In this document: one piece after another, positions 27,198 to 34,070 of the stretch | Numbering within the stretch: position 1 is the first letter of the stretch | Layout: each line of letters starts with the position of its first letter | Assembly (NCBI GenBank): GCA_958296005.1 | Contig: CATQHQ010000001.1 | Span: 636,134 to 700,133 of the forward strand | Direction of reading: 5' to 3' | Source: Longimicrobiales bacterium | GTDB lineage: Bacteria; Gemmatimonadota; Gemmatimonadetes; Longimicrobiales; Gaopeijiaceae | DNA length: 64,000 bases | The notes under the pieces: generated by a model | The model's database searches: none | The model's input: the letters and a program-made list of their open reading frames with translations, nothing else | Told to the model about the DNA's origin: nothing | Made by a program: the position numbers and the translations under genes

Positions 27198-28100
27198 ATG
27201 AAAGCGAAAGCCCTGCAAAGGGTAAGCCGCTTAGATAGGCCGTTCCGGGTGCTTGCGACGATAGCGTCAGCCCGACTGCAAAAGGTAAGCCGCTTGGATA
27301 GGCCGTTCCGGGTGCTTGCGACGATGCCAGGCGTCCGCCAAGACTTCGCGGGTGCGTTGGTCCGCGGAAAGTTGCCCCGGGCCTTCCGCATGGTGTGCAC
27401 GGTTGCTCGACACGCCGACGTGCGTGCCCTGAAGATCGTCTCTCGAAGGTACCGCTATGTCTGGCTGAGCAACCCGAAGGTTGCTACGCAAAGCATCAAG
27501 TCCGCGCTGTGCAGCGTTACACCGGACGCTGAGGTGTTCAGGGGCATGAGCATCGGCGAAGTCTTCGCGGTCCGGCCGGACGCCCGTCGCTACTACAGCT
27601 TCGCCTTTGTCAGGCACCCGTACACCAGAGCGCTGTCGTCCTATGTATACTGGAACGAAAGGCTGGTGGATCGGAAATCTCAGGTGCGCAAGAAACAGAA
27701 GAGATATTTGTTCAAGGAAAGATACGGGTGGTCCGAGATAACTAGCTTTGACGAGTACTGTGGATGGCTGGCGACGCCCTACGGTTCGGATGCCTTCGCC
27801 GAGGGCCATTACCTGTCGCAGCACCTGCAAGTGCGGCTGGAGGACGGGCGCTTGCCCACGTTCGTGGGCCGCTTCGAGAACCTGGACCAGGACTTTGAGC
27901 GCGTCGTCCGCTACTTGGGGTTGCCACAGCCGAAGTTGCCGATGCTCAATACGATGGTGGGTTGGCGGCCTAGGCCGGTCGCGCTGCCAGCTCTGCAAGC
28001 TGCCCATGCGGCCATGAACGAACACCTTACGGAGGACAACAAGGCACTGCTGCGCGTGCGGTATGCAAAGGACTTCCAAGTGGGCGGCTATACCCCATGA
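27198..28100 (+). CDS. Sulfotransferase family protein, array copy 2
   Basis: Paralogue of copy 1, with SNPKVATQSIKSAL, FAFVRHPYTRALSSY and GHYLSQHLQVR. The track starts at 27003 inside the repeat; ATG 27198 (MKAKALQRVSRLDRP) is the more likely start and gives 300 residues. The N-terminus holds a 21-residue in-frame tandem duplication: VSRLDRPFRVLAT occurs twice, from a 63-bp direct repeat at DNA level. A later start at the second unit would give a product of the usual size, so the first unit may be untranslated. The variable stretch reads VYWNERLVDRKSQVRKKQ, unlike copies 1 and 4-6 but related to copy 3. PAPS-site motifs intact, so probably functional. Confidence 0.78.
   Translation: MKAKALQRVSRLDRPFRVLATIASARLQKVSRLDRPFRVLATMPGVRQDFAGALVRGKLPRAFRMVCTVARHADVRALKIVSRRYRYVWLSNPKVATQSIKSALCSVTPDAEVFRGMSIGEVFAVRPDARRYYSFAFVRHPYTRALSSYVYWNERLVDRKSQVRKKQKRYLFKERYGWSEITSFDEYCGWLATPYGSDAFAEGHYLSQHLQVRLEDGRLPTFVGRFENLDQDFERVVRYLGLPQPKLPMLNTMVGWRPRPVALPALQAAHAAMNEHLTEDNKALLRVRYAKDFQVGGYTP
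27213..27338 (+). repeat. 63-bp tandem direct duplication at the 5' end of sulfotransferase 2
   Basis: Units begin at CTGCAAAGGGTAAGCCGC (27213) and CTGCAAAAGGTAAGCCGC (27276). They share AGCCGCTT, GATAGGCCGTTCCGGGTG and CTTGCGACGAT with only a few differences. The period is exactly 63 bases and keeps frame (21 codons). Confidence 0.85.
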
Positions 28101-28210
28101 TCGATGATCCTCGGGCTTGCGGGCCGTGCGGAGCCGGCTTGCCTCCACACGGCGGTGGGATGGCCGAGTGGAGCGACGCGCCCACTTTGTCCCTACATTG
28201 ACGATGCGCA
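28101..28210 (+). repeat. Array intergenic repeat, copy after sulfotransferase 2
   Basis: Same element as at 27041, here TCGATGATCCTCGGGCTTGC, then GGGCCGTGCGGAGCCGGC and CCTCCACACGGCGGTGGG. The right arm of the stem carries changes (GTGGGATGG), so the hairpin is imperfect in this copy. Confidence 0.75.
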
Positions 28211-28277
28211 ACTGGACCAGAACCCGCTCCTTCGAGGAAGCGTGTGAAGACACGCCATAACGAAAACGCGAGCCCGA

Positions 28278-29093
28278 TTGCAAATGGTAAGCCGCTTGGA
28301 TAGGCTGTTCCGGGTGCTTGCGTCGATGCCAGGCGTCCGCCAAGACCTGGCGAGTGCGCTGATCCGCGGAAGGCTTGCCCCGGCCCTCCGCATGGCGCGC
28401 ACGGTTGCTCGACGCGCCGACTCGCGTGCCGAGAAGATCGTCTCTCGACGGTACCGCTATGTCTGGATATGCAACCCGAAGGTTGCTTCGCGTAGCATCA
28501 AGTCCGCGCTGCGCAGCGTTACACCGGACGCTGAGGTGTTCGAGGGCATGAGCATCGGCGAAGTCTTCGCGGTCCGGCCGGACGCCCGTCGCTACTACAG
28601 CTTCGCCTTTGTCAGACACCCGTACACCAGAGCGCTGTCGTCTTACGCATTCTCGCACGAACGGGCGGAAGAGGCATCTCAGATGCGACGCAAGAAACAG
28701 AATGGATACTTGTTCAAGGACAGATACGGATGGTCCGAGATAGCTGGCTTTGAGGAATACTGTGGATGGCTGGCGACGCGCTACGGCTCGGATGCCTTCG
28801 CCGACCGCCATTACCTGTCGCAGCATCTGCATATACGGCTGGAGGACGGGCGCTTGCCAACGTTCGTGGGCCGCTTCGAGAACCTGGACCAGGACTTTGA
28901 GCGCGTCGTTCGCGACTTGGGGTTACCGAAGCTGAAGTTGCCGGTGCTCCATACGATGGCGGGTTGGCGGCCCGGGCCGGCCGAGCTGCAAGCCGCCCGA
29001 GCGGCCATGAGCGAACGCCTCACGGAAGACAACAAGGCACTGCTGCGTGCGCGGTACGCAGAGGACTTCGAAGTGGGCGGCTATACCCCATGA
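28278..29093 (+). CDS. Sulfotransferase family protein, array copy 3
   Basis: Paralogue of 271 residues from TTG 28278 (or 269 from ATG 28284). It contains CNPKVASRSIKSAL, FAFVRHPYTRALSSY and RHYLSQHLHIRLEDG. The variable stretch is AFSHERAEEASQMRRKKQNG, closest to copy 2. The N-terminal block (VSRLDRLFRVLASMPGVRQDLASALIRG) matches a single unit of the duplication seen in copy 2. The gene ends GGYTP like copies 1, 2 and 6. The intergenic repeat and a broken aminotransferase 5' end follow it. Confidence 0.78.
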   Translation: MQMVSRLDRLFRVLASMPGVRQDLASALIRGRLAPALRMARTVARRADSRAEKIVSRRYRYVWICNPKVASRSIKSALRSVTPDAEVFEGMSIGEVFAVRPDARRYYSFAFVRHPYTRALSSYAFSHERAEEASQMRRKKQNGYLFKDRYGWSEIAGFEEYCGWLATRYGSDAFADRHYLSQHLHIRLEDGRLPTFVGRFENLDQDFERVVRDLGLPKLKLPVLHTMAGWRPGPAELQAARAAMSERLTEDNKALLRARYAEDFEVGGYTP

Positions 29094-29205
29094 TCGATGA
29101 TCCTCGGGCTTGCGGGCCGTGCGGAGCCGACTTGCCTCCACACGGCGGTGGGACGGCCGACTGGAGCGACGCGCCACCTTGCCCTACATTGACGATGCAC
29201 CACGC
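29094..29205 (+). repeat. Array intergenic repeat, copy after sulfotransferase 3
   Basis: Same element as at 27041 and 28101 (GGGCTTGCGGGCCGTGCGG, then CCTCCACACGGCGGTGGG). Here it runs straight into a degraded copy of the leader and 5' end of the aminotransferase gene that lies intact at 32171. Confidence 0.75.
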
Positions 29206-29390
29206 GAGCGTCCAGCAGGTGGCGCGTCACACCATGGGAACGGAGGCAGTACGATCTTGTCGGCAGTCATTCATCAGGGCAGGAACCCTCTCGAGCCTCG
29301 CGGCGGGGACGGACATGGCCAGCGCCTTGGGCACCAAGCTCCCCCCCCCCCCCCCCCTTTGCGACCAGGCCGGGGGCGCAGGACGACCAA
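29206..29390 (+). pseudogene. Truncated 5' copy of the Tat-aminotransferase gene
   Basis: From GCGAGCGTCCAGCAGGTGGC to GGGCGCAGGACG this stretch parallels 32119-32294 base for base with scattered changes. It includes CACACCATGGGAACGGAGGC and TCATTCAT-AG-GCAGGAACC. The initiating ATGCG of the intact gene is replaced (ACGATCTTGTCGG), a run of 17 C has appeared, and the copy ends where qhpF-like sequence starts. It is a remnant without coding capacity, left by a duplication that reached into the aminotransferase gene. Confidence 0.82.
29341..29357 (+). repeat. Homopolymer tract of 17 cytosines
   Basis: Uninterrupted C17 inside the aminotransferase remnant. The intact gene has AAGCCCCTCGCGGCCCTGG at the matching place, so the tract arose after duplication or is an assembly/base-calling artefact. 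Confidence 0.85.
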
Positions 29391-29434
29391 GCCCTGTCCG
29401 CCGGCGAGCGCATCCGCGAGGAGGACCCGGCTGG
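29387..29434 (+). pseudogene. Collapsed fragment of the qhpF 3' end
   Basis: CCAAGCCCTGTCCGCCGGCG, continuing AGCG (29387-29410), equals qhpF 25946-25969, the codons for the ABC signature. It is followed at once by GCGCATCCGCGAGGAGGACC, matching qhpF 26174 onward with one change. About 200 bases between the two qhpF parts are gone. The fragment sits directly before sulfotransferase 4, exactly where full qhpF sits before sulfotransferase 1. Confidence 0.82.
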
Positions 29435-29456
29435 CCCAGCATTCGGTGGACTGCCG

Positions 29457-30248
29457 TTGAAGCGAATCAAGACAAGCCATAACGAACGGACCCGATTGCA
29501 AGTGATAAACCGCTGGAATTGGCTATCCCGGATGCGCACGGTTTCTCGACGCGCCGACGCCGCCGTGCGTGGCGAGCGTATCGTCTCTCGACGGTACCGC
29601 TATGTCTGGCTGTGCAACCCGAAGGTTGCTTCGCGCAGCATCAACTCCGCGTTGCTCAGCGTCACACCGGACGCCGAGGTGTTCAACAACATGAGCATCG
29701 GCGAAATCTTAACGGTCCGGCCAGACGCCCGTCGCTACTACAGCTTCGCCTTTGTCAGGCACCCGTACACCAGAGCGCTGTCGTTCTACGCCCAACTGCA
29801 TTTCTCGCACGAAACGTACGTGGCTAGATCCAAGTCGCAGTGGAGGAGAAGGCATAGAAGAGCGTTGTTCAATAACCGTCCCGGGTTGTCGGGGACTGCT
29901 AGCTTCGACGAGTACTGTCGATGGTTGGCGACGCCCTACGGCTCGGATACCTTCGCCGATAACCATTATCTGTCGCAGCATCTGCATATACGGCTGGAGG
30001 ACGGGCGCTTGCCAACGTTCGTGGGCCGCTTCGAGAACCTGGATCAGGACTTTGAGCGGGTCCTTCGCGACTTGGGGTTGCCGAAGCCGAAGTTGCCGGT
30101 GCTCCATACGATGGCGGGTTGGCGGCCCGCGCCGGCCGAGCTGCAAGCCGCACGAGCGGCCATGAGCGAACGCCTCACGGAGGACAGCAAGGCACTGTTG
30201 CGCGTGCGGTATGCAAAGGACTTCGAAGTGGGCGGCTATACCGGATGA
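29457..30248 (+). CDS. Sulfotransferase family protein, array copy 4
   Basis: Paralogue of 263 residues from a TTG at 29457; the start is uncertain. The N-terminal block is shortened compared with copies 1-3 and goes from a basic start (MKRIKTSHNERTRLQ) straight to SRRADAAVRGERIVSRRYRYVW. It retains CNPKVASRSINSAL, FAFVRHPYTRALSFY and NHYLSQHLHIR. The variable stretch is AQLHFSHETYVARSKSQWRR, which begins like copy 1 and ends like copies 5-6, as expected from recombination between copies. It ends GGYTG rather than GGYTP because its stop lies in a different junction sequence, overlapping copy 5 as ATGA. Confidence 0.76.
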   Translation: MKRIKTSHNERTRLQVINRWNWLSRMRTVSRRADAAVRGERIVSRRYRYVWLCNPKVASRSINSALLSVTPDAEVFNNMSIGEILTVRPDARRYYSFAFVRHPYTRALSFYAQLHFSHETYVARSKSQWRRRHRRALFNNRPGLSGTASFDEYCRWLATPYGSDTFADNHYLSQHLHIRLEDGRLPTFVGRFENLDQDFERVLRDLGLPKPKLPVLHTMAGWRPAPAELQAARAAMSERLTEDSKALLRVRYAKDFEVGGYTG

Positions 30249-31129
30249 TCGGCCCGAGATTACCAGCTTCGACGAGTACTGTCGATGGTTGGCGACGCCG
30301 ACCTGATAGCAAGGTGCACCGCTTGTATAAGCTGTTCCAGATGTGCGCGTTGGAACCGAAGATCCGCCAAGACTTGGCGGATGCGCTGGTCCGAGGAAAG
30401 CTTGTCCAGGCCTTCCGCACGGCGCGCCTGGTCTCTCAACCTCGACGCACCGACGTGCGTAGCGAGCGTATCGTCTCTCGACGGTACCGCTATGTCTGGC
30501 TGTGCAACCCGAAGGTTGCTTCGAACAGCATCAAGTCCGCGTTGCTCAGCGTCACACCGGACGCCGAGGTGTTCACCAGCATGAGCATCGGCGAATTTTG
30601 CGAGATCCGGCCGGACGTCCGTCGCTACCACAGCTTCAGCTTTGTCAGGCACCCGTACACCAGAGCGCTGTCGTTCTACGCCCAGCTGTTTTTCTCGCAC
30701 GAAACGTACCCTGGGTCGCAGTGGAGGAGAAAGCATAGAAACTCGTTGTTCAATAGCCACCCCGGGTTGTCGGAGATTACTAGCTTCGACGAGTACTGTC
30801 GATGGTTGGCGACGCCCTACGGCTCGGATGCCTTCGCCGACAACCATTACCTGTCGCAGCATCTGTACATACGGCTGGAGGACGGGCGCTTGCCCACGTT
30901 CGTGGGCCGCCTCGAGAACCTGGACCAGGACCTTGAGCGCGTCCTTCGCGACTTGGGGTTGCCGAAGCCGAAGTTGCCGGTGCTCCATACGATGGCGGGC
31001 TGGCGGCCCGCGCCGGCCGAGCTGCAAGCCGCACGAGCGGCCATGAGCGAACTCCTCACGGAGGACAGCAAGGCACTGTTGCGCATGCGGTATGCAAAGG
31101 ACTTCGAAGTGGGCGGCTATACCGGATGA
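30245..31129 (+). CDS. Sulfotransferase family protein, array copy 5
   Basis: 294 residues from ATG 30245, which overlaps the copy 4 stop as ATGA. The first 18 or so codons (IGPRLPASTSTVDGW) are not homologous to other N-termini. Their DNA, 30256-30299, is a 44-base copy of the internal segment that encodes EITSFDEYCRWLAT, read in another frame. GTG 30314 would skip this and give 271 residues, the same size as copy 3, so it may be the true start. Motifs CNPKVASNSIKSAL (an Asn replaces Arg), FSFVRHPYTRALSFY and NHYLSQHLYIR are kept. The variable stretch is AQLFFSHETYPGSQWRRKHR. Confidence 0.76.
   Translation: MIGPRLPASTSTVDGWRRRPDSKVHRLYKLFQMCALEPKIRQDLADALVRGKLVQAFRTARLVSQPRRTDVRSERIVSRRYRYVWLCNPKVASNSIKSALLSVTPDAEVFTSMSIGEFCEIRPDVRRYHSFSFVRHPYTRALSFYAQLFFSHETYPGSQWRRKHRNSLFNSHPGLSEITSFDEYCRWLATPYGSDAFADNHYLSQHLYIRLEDGRLPTFVGRLENLDQDLERVLRDLGLPKPKLPVLHTMAGWRPAPAELQAARAAMSELLTEDSKALLRMRYAKDFEVGGYTG
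30256..30299 (+). repeat. Out-of-frame copy of an internal sulfotransferase segment at the copy 4/5 junction
   Basis: GAGATTACCAGCTTCGACGA through GGCGACGCC (44 bases) matches 30773-30816 within copy 5 with a single mismatch. A slightly more diverged version lies at 31137-31180 at the copy 5/6 junction. Confidence 0.85.
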
Positions 31130-32010
31130 TCGGTCCGAGATTACCAGCTTCGACGAGTACTGTCGGTGGTTGGCAACGTCGACCTGATAGCAAGGTGCAC
31201 CGCTTGAATAGACTGTTCCAGATGTGCGCGTTGGAACCGAAGATCCGCCAAGACTTGGCGGATGCGCTGGTCCGCGGAAAGCTTGTCCAGGCCTTCCGCA
31301 CGGCGCGCCTGGTCTCTCAACCTCGACGCACCGACGTGCGTAGCGAGCGTATCGTCTCTCGACGGTACCGCTATGTCTGGCTGTGCAACCCGAAGGTTGC
31401 TTCGCGCAGCATCAAGTCCGCGTTGCTCAGCGTCACACCGGACGCCGAGGTGTTCCTCAGCATGAGCATCGGCGAACTTTGCGAGATCCGGCCGGATGTC
31501 CGTCGCTACCACAGCTTCAGCTTTGTCAGGCACCCGTACACCAGAGCGCCGTCGTTCTACGCCCAGCTGTTTTTCTCGCACGAAACGTACCCTGAGTCGC
31601 AGAGGAGGAGATGGCTTAGAAACTCGTTGTTCAATAGACTCCCCGGGTTGTCGGAGATTACTAGCTTCGACGAGTACTGTCGATGGTTGGCGACGCCCTA
31701 CGGCTCGGATGCCTTCGCCGACAACCATTACCTGTCGCAGCATCTGCATATACGGCTGGAGGACGGGCGCTTGCCCACGTTCGTGGGCCGCTTCGAGAAC
31801 CTGGACCAGGACCTTGAGCGCGTCCTTCGCGACTTGGGGTTGCCGAAGCCGAAGTTGCCGGTGCTCAATACGATGGCGGGTTGGCGGCCTGCGCCGGCCG
31901 AGCTGCAAGCCGCACGAGCGGCCATGAGCGAACTCCTCACGGAGGACAGCAAGGCACTGTTGCGCATGCGGTATGCAAAGGACTTCGAAGTGGGCGGCTA
32001 TACCCCATGA
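31126..32010 (+). CDS. Sulfotransferase family protein, array copy 6
   Basis: 294 residues from ATG 31126 (ATGA overlap with copy 5) or 271 from GTG 31195. Very close to copy 5, including the out-of-frame captured segment at its 5' end. It has CNPKVASRSIKSAL, FSFVRHPYTRAPSFY (Pro replaces Leu next to the 3'-phosphate motif) and NHYLSQHLHIR. The variable stretch is AQLFFSHETYPESQRRRWLR. It ends GGYTP and is followed by the intergenic repeat, then by the intact aminotransferase gene, so it keeps the original right-hand junction of the array. Confidence 0.78.
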   Translation: MIGPRLPASTSTVGGWQRRPDSKVHRLNRLFQMCALEPKIRQDLADALVRGKLVQAFRTARLVSQPRRTDVRSERIVSRRYRYVWLCNPKVASRSIKSALLSVTPDAEVFLSMSIGELCEIRPDVRRYHSFSFVRHPYTRAPSFYAQLFFSHETYPESQRRRWLRNSLFNRLPGLSEITSFDEYCRWLATPYGSDAFADNHYLSQHLHIRLEDGRLPTFVGRFENLDQDLERVLRDLGLPKPKLPVLNTMAGWRPAPAELQAARAAMSELLTEDSKALLRMRYAKDFEVGGYTP

Positions 32011-32120
32011 ACGACGATGCTTGGGCTTGCGGGCCGTGCGGTGCCGGCTTGCCTCCACACGGCGGTGGAGGGCTGATTGGCGCGACGCACCACTTTGCGC
32101 CTATATTGACGATGCGCCAC
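32011..32120 (+). repeat. Array intergenic repeat, copy after sulfotransferase 6
   Basis: Same element as at 27041, with the perfect CCTCCAC-ACGGCG-GTGGAGG stem restored. It forms the leader of the downstream aminotransferase gene and is therefore probably the original location of the element. Confidence 0.78.
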
Positions 32121-32170
32121 GCGAGCGTCCAGCAGGTGGCGCGCCACACCATGGGAACGGAGGCAGTACG

Positions 32171-33313
32171 ATGCGTCGGCGGTCATTCATAAGAGCAGGA
32201 ACCTTCTCGAGTCTCGCGGCGGGAACGGGCATGGCCAGCGCATTGGGCGCCAAGCCCCTCGCGGCCCTGGCGACCGGGCCGGGGCGCAGGACGGCCAGCG
32301 GGGACGTGCGCCTCAACTCCAACGAGAACCCCCTGGGAATCTCGCCCGCCGCGAAGGACGCGCTGGTGGAAGCGATCGTCCTCGCCAACCGCTACCCGTC
32401 GGACCAGAACGCGGCCCTCGTCTCCAAGCTGGCCACCGCCCACGACGTGGCCGACGGCCAGATCGTGCTCGGCACCGGCTCCGCCGAGGTCCTCCAGATG
32501 GCGGTACAAGCGTTTGCCGCACCGCGGGCCCGCTTGGTCATGGCCGACCCGACCTACGAGGCGATCATCGACTACCAGCGCACGGAGTCCTACGAGCTGG
32601 TGAAGGTGCCCCTCACCGCGACCCACGAGCACGATCTGGACCAGATGCGCGCCGCCGCGGAGAGCTCGGGCCGGCCCGCCCTCGTGTACCTCTGCAACCC
32701 CAACAACCCGACGGCGACGATCACCCCCAGCGCCGCGATCGACGCATGGATCGCCGACGCGCCGGAGCACGTCTTCTTCCTCTCCGACGAAGCGTACATC
32801 GAGTACGTGGAGGACGATCGGATGTGGAGCTCGCTTCCCTGGATCGAGAAGAAGCGCAACGTCCTCGTGGTCAAGACCTTCTCGAAGATATACGGGCTCG
32901 CGGGCCTCCGGCTGGGGTACGGAATCGCCCACCCCGACACCGCGGCGCGACTGTCGGATTTCGCCTCCCGGAACAACGCCAACCAGCTGGCCCTGGCCGC
33001 CGCCGCCGCGTCGTTCCAGGACGAGGCGCTCATGACCAAGAGTCGGATCGTCAACCAGGAGGCCAAGAAGATGGTCCAGGCCACCTTGGACGAACTGGGG
33101 CTGGAGCACATGCCCACCGAGACCAACTTCCTCATGCACCGGATCAGCGGCGACTTGGCCACGTACCGGGGCCGCATGGCGGAGGCTGGGTTCCTGGTGG
33201 GTCGCGACTTCCCGCCGATGCTCGACTGGAACCGACTCTCCTTCGGGCTGCCCGAGGACATGGGCCGCTTCTGCGACACGCTGCGACAGTTCCGGCAAAA
33301 GGGCTGGGTGTAG
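32171..33313 (+). CDS. Tat-exported PLP aminotransferase of the histidinol-phosphate aminotransferase family
   Basis: Fold-type I transaminase, 380 residues from ATG 32171 with GGAGG about 8 bases upstream. The N-terminus MRRRSFIRAGTFSSLAAG is a twin-arginine signal, so the folded PLP enzyme is predicted in the periplasm. The catalytic part has LNSNENPLGISP (about 47-58), GTGSAEVLQM, the aspartate/tyrosine region SDEAYIEYV and the PLP-lysine segment VVKTFSKIYGLAGLRLGYG. HisC-like sequence suggests an aromatic or imidazole amino-donor, but an exported enzyme is unlikely to serve histidine synthesis. It lies downstream of the sulfotransferase array, and a broken copy of its 5' end is found between copies 3 and 4. 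Confidence 0.88.
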   Translation: MRRRSFIRAGTFSSLAAGTGMASALGAKPLAALATGPGRRTASGDVRLNSNENPLGISPAAKDALVEAIVLANRYPSDQNAALVSKLATAHDVADGQIVLGTGSAEVLQMAVQAFAAPRARLVMADPTYEAIIDYQRTESYELVKVPLTATHEHDLDQMRAAAESSGRPALVYLCNPNNPTATITPSAAIDAWIADAPEHVFFLSDEAYIEYVEDDRMWSSLPWIEKKRNVLVVKTFSKIYGLAGLRLGYGIAHPDTAARLSDFASRNNANQLALAAAAASFQDEALMTKSRIVNQEAKKMVQATLDELGLEHMPTETNFLMHRISGDLATYRGRMAEAGFLVGRDFPPMLDWNRLSFGLPEDMGRFCDTLRQFRQKGWV

Positions 33314-33332
33314 TCGCATCGCCACGCGAGCT

Positions 33333-33977
33333 ATGGCCAAATACCTCACCGAATTCGTCGGCGCCTTCTTCCTGGTCCTGACCGTCGGCCTGACGGCGGT
33401 GCAGCAGGTCGCCCTGGCGCCGCTGGCCGCCGGGTCCGTGCTGATGGCGATGGTCTACATGGGCGGCCACTTGTCCGGGGCGCACTACAACCCCGCGGTG
33501 ACGGTCGCCGCCTCTATGGCCGGGAAGCTCGAGCGGAAGTACGTGGGACCGTATCTGCTGTCGCAGATCGCCGGGGCGCTGACGGCGGGGCTGGCGGTAC
33601 GGCTCCTGGCTGGCGACTTCTTCGTGCCGGCGCCGGGCGTCGGGGTGCCGCCCGCGACGGTGTTGCTGGCCGAGGCGCTGTTCACCTTCGCTCTGGTGAT
33701 CGTCGTCCTCCACGTGGCGACGGACTCCCGCACCGAGGGAAACTCGTACTACGGACTCGCCATCGGCTTCACGGTCATGGTGGCGGGCTTCGCCGTGGGC
33801 GACGTCTCCGGCGGCGTGCTCAACCCGTCCGTGGCCGCCGGGCCGATGTTGGCGCGCCTTGTCGCCACCGGGTCTACCGGCGGTGCTCTGGGAGGCATAT
33901 GGCTGTATTGGGTCGGACCGGTCGCCGGCGGCATGCTGGCCGCGGCGGCCTATCGAATGCAGAGACAAGACGGCTAG
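33333..33977 (+). CDS. MIP-family channel (aquaporin-like)
   Basis: Membrane channel for water or small neutral solutes. The 214-residue protein has six membrane segments with the two half-helix motifs GAHYNPAVT (NPA 53-55) and GGVLNPSVA (NPS 164-166). The second motif has Ser in place of Ala, a variation known in some aquaporins. It starts 19 bases after the aminotransferase stop and could be cotranscribed. The usual Arg after the second motif (NPAR) is absent: NPSVAAGP is found, so the selectivity filter is probably wide or atypical. Family assignment is good, solute unknown. Confidence 0.88.
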   Translation: MAKYLTEFVGAFFLVLTVGLTAVQQVALAPLAAGSVLMAMVYMGGHLSGAHYNPAVTVAASMAGKLERKYVGPYLLSQIAGALTAGLAVRLLAGDFFVPAPGVGVPPATVLLAEALFTFALVIVVLHVATDSRTEGNSYYGLAIGFTVMVAGFAVGDVSGGVLNPSVAAGPMLARLVATGSTGGALGGIWLYWVGPVAGGMLAAAAYRMQRQDG

Positions 33978-33994
33978 GCTATAGGCAAGCGTTC

Positions 33995-34009
33995 AGCGCC
34001 GAAGGCGCT
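33995..34009 (-). other. Hairpin downstream of SGNH gene 1 (UUCG loop)
   Basis: Minus strand AGCGC-CTTCG-GCGCT, a stem with a C(UUCG)G cap; the + strand reads AGCGCCGAAGGCGCT. The duplicate at 36128-36142 has AGTGC-CTTCA-GCACT, where one base pair has changed on both sides. No T run follows. Confidence 0.5.
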
Positions 34010-34070
34010 TACAACTTCGTCGTGGCGTCTCCGCCGGGTTGTCCTTGTCGATGCAAAGGTCCGAGTGCGG

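Noticed and set aside
29110-29539. Short ORFs between sulfotransferases 3 and 4 (116, 71, 90 and 75 codons)
   Set aside because: They cross the repeat element, the aminotransferase remnant and the C17 tract in arbitrary frames, with no conserved sequence.
26216-32010. Transposon or integron origin of the sulfotransferase array
   Set aside because: No transposase, integrase, terminal inverted repeats, target duplication or attC-like sites were seen; tandem duplication explains the layout.
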